From NCBI RefSeq assembly GCF_004379255.2, contig NC_056039.1, positions 24,255,883-24,319,882 of the forward strand: a stretch of DNA of 64,000 bases, given 5' to 3'. The notes below the pieces were generated by a model. It made no database searches. It saw only the letters and a list, made by a program, of their open reading frames with translations, and had not been told where the DNA came from. Made by a program: the position numbers and the translations under genes. This document shows positions 47,686 to 56,754 of the stretch, piece after piece; position 1 is the stretch's first letter, and the number at the start of each line of letters is the position of its first letter. Source of the DNA: Salvia splendens (Eukaryota; Streptophyta; Magnoliopsida; Lamiales; Lamiaceae).

Positions 47686-47887
47686 CGCCCGGTCGGGCGA
47701 ATCCACCCCTCCAAAACGCCCGATCGGGCATTTGTGCGCTGAGTGTCGTCCACATTCCAGAGAGTTCGACCGGTCGGGCAAACTCACCCTCCCAAAACAC
47801 CCGACCGGGCGTTTGACAAAGCCGCGGTGAGTCCAGAGAATTCGCCCGACCGGGCCATTTCACATGTCCAAAACGCCAGGCCGGGCG
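47686..47887. repeat. Periodic GC dyad array in the G LTR
   Basis: Near-palindromic 14-mers start at 47686, 47717, 47767, 47798, 47843 and 47874. They come in pairs 31 bases apart, and the pairs recur every 76-81 bases. Examples: CGCCCGGTCGGGCG and CGCCCGATCGGGCA. The 3' LTR keeps five (53424, 53455, 53505, 53545, 53575). Confidence 0.9.
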
Positions 47888-47950
47888 ATTCAACTTTTGT
47901 AGCCGAATTTCTTATGTTTTAACCCTTTGTCTTGGGATTCCAACCCTAGG

Positions 47951-47958
47951 TATAAATA
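47951..47958 (+). promoter_or_regulatory. TATA box of gypsy G
   Basis: CTAGGTATAAATACCATT, preceded by the dyad array; conserved at 53653-53660 in the 3' LTR. Confidence 0.65.
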
Positions 47959-48355
47959 CCATTTTGTTAGACTTTAGTTGGCAGACTTTGATGAATGTTA
48001 TTTTGAAGAATCATTTGGGTTGCTTGGTTTGTGTTTATTAGACTAGATCAAGTATAGGTATGCATTTATGGTTGTGTAGTCATGAATGTGGAGCCAATGG
48101 AGTATTTGTTTCGGGTGAAAGTAGCCTAGGATTGCCTTCATCTTTTTGAGGGAGGTCATAGGTTCCCAAAGAGGATTCCTCCCTCTTTACACTTTCTTCT
48201 CACCTCTTTTCTCTCCATCAAAATCCATTTTGAGCCTAGTTTTTGTGGCTAGCTCAACTTATCTTTGTTTATCTTAACTAAAAAGTGAGATCAAACACTA
48301 CTTTGGGTATTTCTTGGGCACATGGAAGGATTCCCTCACAAGGAACCTTATCATT

Positions 48356-48369
48356 TGGTATCTAGAGCC
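48356..48369 (+). other. Primer-binding site of gypsy G
   Basis: TGGTATCTAGAGCC, two bases inside the LTR: initiator tRNA-Met complement with one extra T, the same variant as in copia C. Confidence 0.75.
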
Positions 48370-49138
48370 TAGGTGCCTACCAAGTGTTTGATTTTAAACC
48401 TCTATGAAATTTCATTTTCCTTGTTTTTCCTTATTTCTTTTGTTTTAGCCTTTGTTTGTTTATTGGTCAATTGTTGTAGGTTTGAGTTGATTTTTGGTGT
48501 GCATGAACCTTGAGATATGAACTATTTTCCTGAAAAATCTCAGCCAAAAATTCCATCATTTGATAGGTCAAATTAATGTGTGAAGTTGCTGCCCTGTTTT
48601 GTGCCCTAGTTTGACAGATTTGGGGAAAACGTAAAATCGAGGGTCTTCTCGAAAACCTGCTATATTAAGGATATTTTTCCCTCATTCTAAACCCTTTAAT
48701 CTTGTTAACTACTAAGTTTCATCAATTTTGGAGTTGGGTAGCCATATCAAAAAAAAATTCCTAAAGATCAGCCAAGAGCTTATTAAACTTTCAGCTCAAC
48801 TAAGTTTGTTTGCTAGCTTCCTTAGGCATTGAACCTTACTTTCACATGCTTGATTGGTTTTACTTGCTTGGTTATATTGCCTATGTGTATACCTTGATTG
48901 ATTTGTCTTAGCACTTGCATTTAAGATGTTGGATATTGAGAGTGAGTGAACCTAGCCCTCACTATATTCTAAGCCTTGTTCTGAGTGACATTGGTGAGTG
49001 AATTGGGGGTGGGATTACCCATTGGGAAGTGAGTTCTTACTAAAATCTCCCCTTCTTGTGTGTGTGAGTGTGGATTTTACTAACCCCTAGGACTAGATCC
49101 TAGTATATTTTTATTTCTTATTGTAGGTACCATTGTGA
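48370..49138 (+). other. Leader of gypsy G
   Basis: About 770 bases between the primer-binding site and the gag ATG, T-rich and non-coding. Confidence 0.6.
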
Positions 49139-50532
49139 ATGCCATCTCGTACTAGATCTACCACGATGGGGGATCCGCAACCGGGAGCGAGCTCATGAGG
49201 ACTACCTTTGTACCAAAGTCCTATTTCCTCCGACTTCAAGGGGAGTTTCAAGTTTTGAAGCAAGGGACGAAGAGCGTAATGGAGTACTACTACGAACTCC
49301 TATCATTGATGAGCAAAGTAGGGGTGGAGGAGCGAGAAGAGGCGACTCAAGATTGATTTATCCATGGTCTTAACATCAACTTGAAGCACAAGGTGCAAGT
49401 GGAAGCATTGAGGGGAATTTCCTTGGATGAGGTGATTGGGTTTGCCGACACTTTTGAGAGGCAAAGTAAGGAGTTGGTTTCTAGCCGGGCTAAATGGGCG
49501 TCTAGCCAAACCGGAGGGACGGGGACTAGCAAATGGAGCGCTCTCGGCAAGAAGGTGGAAAACACGGCTAATCCAAATACCCAAGGGAGACCGACCGTGA
49601 AGGCTTTACCGGGTACTCAACCTATTAAAACTATAGCCCCTATGGAAGACAAGAAGGTTCAATGTTTCAAGTGCAAGGGGTATGGTCATTATGCACGTGA
49701 GTGCCCAAACCAACGGGTAATGGTTATCGGGCAAGATGGTAGCGTGTATAGTGAGGAAGATGAAGAAGAAGGGGAGGGTGTGGGCACTAAAGAAGTGAGC
49801 CCGGACACCGACATAGCTTTTTCTAGTGGCGATGATGAAGATACACCCTTAAGGGCTATGGTTGTACTCCGAATGCTCAATGTACAACCCAACCTTGAGG
49901 AGCATAAGGAGCAAAGGTGCAACATCTTTCATATGAAGTGTAAGGTGAAGTCCAAGACGTGCTTGGTCATCATAGATGGAGGGAGTTGTACAAATGTGGT
50001 GTGTGACCGGTTGGTGGCCAAGTTGGGATTGAAGGTTCTTAAACACCCAAACCCCTACAAATTGCAATGGTTAGGGGATTCCGGGGAGTTGAAGGTGAAG
50101 GCTCAATGCAAAGTTCCATTGAAGATTGGGGAAGTAGAAGAAGAAAACCTATGTGATATCATTCCTATGACGGCATGTTATGTTTTGCTAGGGAGGCCAT
50201 GGGAGTTTGATAGAAGGGCCTACAAAAATGGCTTCACGAATGAGTATTTCTACATGCTCAACGGGGTGAAGGTTCGTTTGATGCCATTCCTACCTAGTGT
50301 CGTGTTTGAGGCTAGCCAACATCTACAAAAGGAAAGAGAGAGAGATAAGGAAAAAAGGCTAGTAAAAGAATGTGAGCTAAAAAAGCCAAGTGAGAGTGGG
50401 GGTGGGGAGAGAAAAATAAAAATGTCCAAAGGAGAGCACCCTCAAACAAGAGAGGGAAATGAATGTTTGTTAGCTAGTAAAACCGACCTTGGGTCTAAAC
50501 AATCACCTCTCCGTTCTACTCATGGTCCGTAA
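49139..50532 (+). pseudogene. Gypsy G gag and protease, broken
   Basis: An ATG at 49139 opens only 19 codons. After a deletion that removes most of N-terminal gag, the frame shifts at about 49190 into gag sequence (MRTTFVPKSYFLRLQGEFQV), which meets TGA at 49354-49356, where Arg is expected. From 49381 the frame is open to 50532: CCHC knuckle CFKCKGYGHYAREC (about residues 95-108), acidic spacer, protease IIDGGSCTNV (about 197-206; DGGS is a known variant in this clade) and LLGRPWEFDRR (about 269). Pol continues in another frame from 50489. Confidence 0.9.
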
Positions 50533-51520
50533 GGATTTGTGCTTAGTTACTAACCTTGACCCATGTCCTTTGATTGTCCAAAGTGTGTTGCAGGAATTTG
50601 AAGATGTATTCCCGGAGGAACTCCCGAGTGAACTCCCTCCCATGAGGGGGATCGAGCATCAAATTGACTTTTTGCTGGGATCATCACTCCCAAACCGGGC
50701 CGCATACAAGGCGAATCCCAAGGAGACACAAGAGCTACAAAGGCAAGTCGAGGAACTCCTTGCCAAAGGTCTAATTCGTGAATCTCTATCTCCTTGTGTC
50801 GTACCCGTCATTCTTGTACCTAAGAAAGACGGTAGTTGGAGGATGTGTGTCGATTGTAGGGCAATTAACAAAATCACCATCAAATATAGACACCCTATAC
50901 CTAGGTTAGACGACATGTTAGAGGACCTTTGTGGCTCTATATGTTTCTCTAAAATTGATTTGGCTAGTGGATATCACCAAATTCGCATGAAAGAAGGAGA
51001 TGAATGGAAAACTGCTTTTAAAACCAAATTTGGCTTGTATGAATGGCTTGTGATGCCTTTTGGTTTAACTAATGCCCCTTCTACATTCATGCGTTTGATG
51101 AATCATGTGCTTCGTCCTTTTATTGGGAAATTTGTGGTGGTATATTTTGATGATATCTTGATTTATAGTCGTAGTGTTGAAGAGCATTCTAGTCATCTTC
51201 GGAATGTGCTTGAAGTGTTGAGAATGCATGTTTTATATGCCAAGTTGCCTAAATGCACTTTTTGTGTTGAGGAAGTTGTGTTTCTTGGTTTTGTTGTGGG
51301 AAAGGACGGAGTGCGGGTAGATGAAGAAAAGGTGAAAGCCATTAGTGAATGGCCGACACCTAGGAATGTGCGTGAGGTTAGGTCTTTTCATGGCCTTGCT
51401 AGTTTCTATAGGAGGTTTGTTAGGGATTTTTCCACAAAAGCTTCACCCTTGAACCACCTTGTCAAAAAAATGTTGAGTTTAAGTGGGGGGAGGAGCAAGA
51501 GAGAGCGTTTAATACTTTGA
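50533..51520 (+). pseudogene. Gypsy G reverse transcriptase
   Basis: Open from 50489 to 51520 in a frame different from gag-protease. Motifs: [35 protein letters not shown] (first catalytic Asp), [29 protein letters not shown] (catalytic DD), then the start of the connection domain ([11 protein letters not shown]). The frame is lost near 51467-51480 in a run of A residues ([11 protein letters not shown] instead of the expected RNase H lead-in). The catalytic residues are intact. Confidence 0.93.
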
Positions 51521-52341
51521 AAAATGACCTCACACATGCTCCCTTACTAGCACTCCCTAATTTTGATAAAACTTTTGAACTTGAGTGTGATGCAAGTGGT
51601 GTGGGGATTGGGGGAGTTCTCATGCAAGAGGGTAAGCCCATAGCTTATTTCTCGGAAAAACTAAATCAAGCCCAATTGAACTATCCCACGTACGACAAGG
51701 AGTTGTATGCTATAGTTCGTTGCCTTGAGAATTTGCAACACTACTTGATGCACAAGGAGTTTGTGATACACACGGATCATGAGTCTATTAAGTTCTTAGG
51801 AGGGCAACATAAACTTGATAAAAGACATGCTAAATGGAGTGTTTTCCTAGAGACTTTTCCCTATGTCATTAGATATAAGAACGGAAAGGACAATGTGGTG
51901 GCCGATGCTCTTTCTAGGAAACCTTTTGAGACCTTGCATGATGGTGCTTTACTTATGAGTGATACCGTGTGTTTGAGAAAACGTGTGCGTGCTATGTGTG
52001 CCTCCAATTATGTTGGATTTGAGTTTATTAAAGACCTTTATGAGCATGATCATGACTTTTCTTTTATTTACGGGGCTTGTGAAAAAGGTGCTTTTGATAA
52101 ATACTATAAGTTGGATGGCTATCTTTTTAGAGAGAATAGGGGGTGCATACCTTCATGCTCTTTGAGAAATTTGTTGATTAAGGAGGCTCACCTAGGGGGC
52201 CTAATGGGTCATTTTGGGTTGCTTAAAACTTTTGACATACTAAGTGAGCATTTCTTTTGGCCTTGCATGAAGAAGCATGTTGAAAAGTTTTGTAGTAGTT
52301 GCTTAGAGTGTAGGCAAGCCAAGTCTAAATCTAACAATTAA
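51517..52341 (+). pseudogene. Gypsy G RNase H and integrase zinc finger
   Basis: RNase [57 protein letters not shown]. The integrase HHCC finger follows: [10 protein letters not shown], then [16 protein letters not shown] at 52339-52341 lies in the short linker before the integrase core, in the same frame as the next segment. Confidence 0.92.
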
Positions 52342-53042
52342 TGTCTTTACACCCCTTTGCCTACTCCTACACATCCTTGGGTAGACTTGTCCATGGACTT
52401 TGTTCTAGGTCTCCCAATGTCTCCTCGAAAAAATGATAGCATCTTTGTGGTGGTGGATAGGTTTTCCAAAATGGCTCACTTCATTCCATGTCGGAAGACA
52501 AGTGATGCCAAATTCGTTGCTAGTTTATTTTTCAATGAGGTTGTAAGAATCCATGGGGTGCCAAGAACTATTGTAAGTAATAGAGACGTCAATTTTTTGA
52601 GTTTCTTTTGGAAAACACTTTGGGGTAGGATGGGTACCAAACTTCTTTTCTCTACCACCGCACATCCACAAACGGATGGTCAAACGGAAGTTGTAAACCG
52701 TTCATTGGGTACTCTTCTCCGTGCCTTGGTTTTTGAAAATAAAGATTCTTGGGAAGAATGTTTGCCTATAGCCGAGTTTGCTTATAATAGGACCATACAT
52801 TCCACCACCCAACAATCCCCTTTTGAGGTTGTATATGGTTTCAATCCTCTCACCCCGTTGGATTTGTCCACGGCCGATTTACCTTTGTCTTATATGGTTG
52901 ATGTAGGTGGGATGGAGAAGGCTAAGTTTGTGCAAGACTGTCATACTCGAGTGCAAGAACGAATCCGCAAGATGGGAGAACAAGTAGCTCAAAGGGTGAA
53001 CAAAGGGCGGAAGAAAATGTTGTTCAACCCCGGAGATTTGGG
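52342..53042 (+). pseudogene. Gypsy G integrase core, catalytic Asp replaced by Asn
   Basis: Core motifs: [13 protein letters not shown] (first Asp), [15 protein letters not shown] where the usual SDRD is SNRD, and [15 protein letters not shown] (Glu). Codon 52579-52581 is AAT, so the second residue of the D,D(35)E triad is Asn. One extra G near 53038-53043 then shifts the frame within GDLVWVHF. The integrase would be inactive even if translated. Confidence 0.9.
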
Positions 53043-53560
53043 TGTGGGTACACTTTCAGAAAATACGTTTTCCCGACAAAGCAAGATCCAAGCTTGCCCC
53101 GGGAGGGGATGGTCCATTTATGGTCCTAGTGTGTGTGAACGACAATGCCTATATCATTGACCTTCCCGGTGAGTATAACGTGAGTTGTACCTTTAATGTG
53201 GCTGACTTGAGCCCGTTTGATTTTGTAGGGGACGGCCCAGATTTGAGGACAAATCCTTCTCAAGAGGGAGAGGATGATACGAACGAGAGGTCCAAGGCCC
53301 GGGCTGGCCCGAGCACGACTCCCCTTAAGCTGCCCGGGAGGCCCATCACGAGATCTATGAGACAAAAGCTTCGGGAGGGCGTTTCAAGCTTCATCGGGAG
53401 AGCAATGGAGGAGGCAGACGGAACGCCCGGTCGGGCGAATCCACCCCTCCAAAACGCCCGATCGGGCGTTTGTGCGCTGATTGTCGTCCACATTCCAGAG
53501 AGTTCACCCGGTCGGGCGAACTCACCGCGGCGAGTCCAGAGAATTCGCCCGACCGGGTGA
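53042..53560 (+). pseudogene. Gypsy G integrase C-terminus reading into the 3' LTR
   Basis: Starts [20 protein letters not shown], then [20 protein letters not shown] and DLSPF. From 53275 the same frame continues for about 95 codons within the 3' LTR (PLKLPGRPITRSMRQKLREG, SSFIGRAMEEADGTPGRANP), across the dyad array. A pol end encoded in the LTR is known for CRM-type chromoviruses. I do not see a canonical chromodomain. Confidence 0.8.
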
Positions 53561-54099
53561 TTTCACATGTCCAAAAGCCCGGCCGGGTGATTCAACTTTT
53601 GTAGCCGAATTTCTTATGTTTTAACCCTTTGTCTTGGGATTCCAACCCTAGGTATAAATACCATTTTGTAAGACTTTAGTTGGCAGACTTTGATGAATGT
53701 TATTTTAAAGACTCCTTTGAGAGCATCTCCCTTGTAAGATTTTTATCCAAATTCCAACATTGTGGGTTGCTTGGTTTATGTTTATTAGACTAGATCAAGT
53801 ATAGGTATGCATTTATGGTTGTGTAGTCATGATTGTGGAGCCAATGGAGTATTTGCTTTGGGTGAAAGTAGCCTAGGATTGCCTTCATCTTTTTGAGGGA
53901 GGTCATAGGTTCCCAAAGAGGATTACTCCCTCTTTACACTTTCTTCTCACCTCTTTTCTCTCCATCAAAATCCAATTTGAGCCTAATTTTTGTGGCTAGC
54001 TCAACTAATCTTTGTTTATCTTAACTAAAAAGTGAGATCAAACACTACTTTGGGTATTTCTTGGGCACATGGAAGGATTCCCTCACAAGGAACCTTATC
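53275..54099 (+). repeat. 3' LTR of gypsy G
   Basis: About 825 bp, starting TGATACGAACGAGAGG. It differs from the 5' LTR by scattered substitutions and two sizeable indels. The last bases read CCTTATCT where the 5' LTR has CCTTATCA, then the copia A primer site begins. Confidence 0.88.
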
Positions 54100-54109
54100 T
54101 CTGATACCA
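54100..54109 (-). other. Primer-binding site of a copia A copy
   Basis: Complement of TGGTATCAGA, two bases from the LTR start at 54112. It shows that the adjoining minus-strand A LTR was a 5' LTR; its interior has been replaced by gypsy G. Confidence 0.7.
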
Positions 54110-54111
54110 AT

Positions 54112-54731
54112 TGTTGGGGTTTGAAGCCCCTTGCACAGCGGAAGACTTGTACAAAACAAATAAATCAGACGTGGGATCTATTTGACCGATTACGAGATTA
54201 ATCTATTCACATGTTAACACAGAATTGCATGCTAGAATGCAAATAATTCATGCTCATAGAATATAAATCCCAAGCATGAATTCTACGGTTTAGAGTTACC
54301 GATTTGGTTCTCCAAAGAATCGTCGATTGCTTGCGTCTTCTCCACGATGATCTTCAATACTAGACCACGGATCTTCTGACTGGTGTCCCGAACTGTATTC
54401 CGAAATCAGTGTGGGTTGATCTTATCGAAACACTAGGACTCGAATAAAGAAGACAGAACTTTCTCACGGAGGAGGAGCTGAAAAACTCACAGAGGAGAAA
54501 ATCACTAGAAAAATCGTCCCCTTCTCCAAAATAGGAGTGGGCGAAATTTCATGATGAAAATAATTGATTTTTCTAGCTCTCTTATTCTCCTATTTATAAT
54601 AGTTCATATTGGGCCCAGTCAGGGATCTATGGAAGGCTTTGGATATGGGCTCTCCTAATTAGCTTTTTACTAATTAAATTGAACCCACAATTTAATACAA
54701 GCTTATATTGGAATATTACGAGCAGCCACTA
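54112..54731 (-). mobile_element. 5' LTR fragment of a minus-strand copia A copy
   Basis: TGTTGGGGTTTGAAGCCCC onward matches 2962-3570 closely, with a TATA box (minus) at 54591-54598. It breaks at AGCAGCCACTA, where the plus-strand A element starts. The remainder of this LTR is not seen in the window. Confidence 0.85.
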
Positions 54732-56197
54732 TGTTAGGATTGGTATACTGAAAAGCATATTTCGAGCATGTTGCACGGATAGAATTGCTTGTATACAATA
54801 AACTCTACAATCCACTTTTAACCCAAGGCGAGAAGAATTAATTTTATCGCATTGGTGTTTGCTTGTGCATTTATAAGATGTATCTCAAACATTTAAATGT
54901 ATAAGAAGCAAATAAGCCTAATTCTTCTGCATAGTAGACTGGTCGTGAACGACGTTCACAGAAGGTGACGCAGTCGGTCCTTTGTAGAAGAGAAATAGAA
55001 TTTCACAACCTAGATAGGCTTTGGCTACCTATCGTGAAAGGTTGCAGTGTCAGTCCGCATGTTTCCTTACCTTAGGAAATAAACGATACTGGTGTGGTAT
55101 AGCACTGAAGGATCTAACAGTTGAGATAAGTCTTTCTTGCTATTTACTGAAAGACGAGGTCTCGGTGATTGTTATTTCTTAATCATTGTTGATATAATAT
55201 TGAGCATACGATATTGATTATGCACTACTTTGATTTATCTAATGGTGCGGATTTTTCACAATCCAAGAATCCTGATATCTTGGGTAGTGGTGATTAATGT
55301 CTAGAGGTGCTAGTATTGTTATTGCAATGAATCGTGTGCTGGGTGAGTCCAGTTTGATAATATCCTCAAGAGGTGTTCGAAAAAGGTTTTATTATTCAGA
55401 AACCCGGCCGGTTGGAATTTATTCCAGAATAATAAATAAAGATTTTGAACTAGACAACTCTTGGAAAAAGATATTAATTAATTAAAGTCAAATAGCAGGC
55501 TTAAATTAATTAATGGATATTTATATCTTAAACACGGGAAATAATAAATTAAAGAGGTAAAGCCCGGATTACTCGTAATTTGGGATTGGACGGGCAGTCA
55601 ATATTATTATACTATAGTGGATGATAATAATATTCTGTTTGGATTTAAATTAAATTGGGGCTCAATTTAATTAGTAAAAGTCCAACAGGTTTGGCCCAAG
55701 TCCAACCTCCATGGATCCCTAATCTGGCTCATTATAACTCAATATAAAAGGAGATTATAAAGGAGATTATTAGTGAATTAATCATTAATTTTCGTGCTCC
55801 CCTGTGGGAGTGGACGAAAAATCGGTTTTTGAGAAAACTGATATTCTGTCTTCTTTCTGATCAAGCCATTTTCGATTCTGATAAGCTTTGCCCACCCAAA
55901 GGTCAGATTCTGAGTTCGGGATACAGATTAGAAGATTCGTGGTTGAGTACGAAGAACATCACGTGGAGAAGGCGCAAGCAATCGTCGATTCTTTGGAGAA
56001 TCAGATCGGTAATTCTAAACCGTAGGAATTCATGTTTTAGGTTTTAATTCCTTTTACATGAATTATGTGCGTTCTTGGATGCAATTCTGTGTTTAACATG
56101 TAGTTAATTAATCCCATAATCGGTCAAATAGATCCGTAGATCTGATTTATTTGTGAATGCATGACTTCCGCTGTGCAAGGGGCTCCAAACCCCAGCA
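54732..56197 (+). mobile_element. 5' LTR of plus-strand copia A
   Basis: 1466-bp LTR, TGTTAGGATTGG to CCCCAGCA, followed by a consensus primer-binding site. TATA box TATAAAAG at 55743-55750. The U5 end holds GACTTCCGCTGTGC (56163-56176), complementary to the initiator tRNA-Met D-arm region, and GGGGCTCCAAACCCC, a small hairpin. The ORFs 55297-55485 and 55829-56047 are fortuitous. Confidence 0.9.
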
Positions 56198-56199
56198 AT

Positions 56200-56213
56200 T
56201 GGTATCAGAGCCA
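56200..56213 (+). other. Primer-binding site of plus-strand copia A
   Basis: TGGTATCAGAGCCA, a perfect complement of the plant initiator tRNA-Met 3' end, two bases inside the LTR. Confidence 0.9.
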
Positions 56214-56754
56214 ATTTTTGGCCCTGATTATTTGAATTAATTTCATGTTATGTGAATTGCTTGAATGCCTGATTTTCTTCGTGGCGTGTTCGTTGTTTTT
56301 TTTATTTTGATTGAATGTACAATGAATGACGAAGAGTTGCAATTTGCCGTGTGTACGCGTTCGGTTATTTGAGAAATTAATTCCCATATATGTAATCTAA
56401 ACTGATTTGTCTTTTTAATGTAATGATTACATGGAAAGATTGTTTCAATCACTTAATTCAATTGTGATTTGGTAACGTGAATTCGCTTTATGGATCTGTC
56501 CAATTGAATTGATCGCGTCTGTTCGGGATTGACGCCGATTCATTCGCGATGGCGGCGGCTGTTTTTGATGGCTGTTCATGGTCGAGAATCCGGAGGCATT
56601 GCAGCAGTGACGAGCACGACGCTGCAGCAACGGCAGCGTCGTCATCACGCAGGCTGGAGTCCGGCGAGGCACGACGAGCGACGTCGACGCAGCAGCGTCG
56701 GAGGCGTCAGGCTCGTCGAACCCAGCGGCGGCTGTGGAGAAGTTACAGCAGCGG
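56214..56754 (+). other. Leader of plus-strand copia A, left part
   Basis: AT-rich, then GC-rich with GCAGCAGCG and GGCGGCGG words (56520-56754), like the leader of the minus-strand A copy. ORFs here (56529-56773) resemble no family. Broken at 56755 by LTR F. Confidence 0.5.

Larger units (their letters stand above)
47537..48353 (+). repeat. 5' LTR of gypsy G
   Basis: 817 bp. It contains six GC dyads of the form CGCCCGRYCGGGCG (47686-47887) and a TATA box (GGTATAAATACC, 47949-47960). Compared with the 3' LTR it keeps about 36 bases around one dyad and lacks about 50 bases near 48010. Confidence 0.92.
47537..54099 (+). mobile_element. Gypsy G: decayed CRM/Reina-like chromovirus
   Basis: Full structure: 5' LTR 47537-48353 (TGATA...TATCA), primer-binding site, leader, gag-pol pieces, polypurine tract (AAGAGGGAGAGGA, 53262-53274) and 3' LTR 53275-54099. 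Protein motifs (DGGSCTNV protease, LLGRPW, FNVADLSPF at the integrase end, pol running into the LTR) fit the CRM/Reina part of the chromoviruses (family knowledge). No target duplication: the left flank is MULE intron, the right flank a copia A primer-site/LTR junction. Confidence 0.88.

Noticed and set aside
54100..54109. CTGATACCA sequences as tRNA 3' ends
   Set aside because: They are primer-binding sites next to LTR edges; no tRNA body adjoins.
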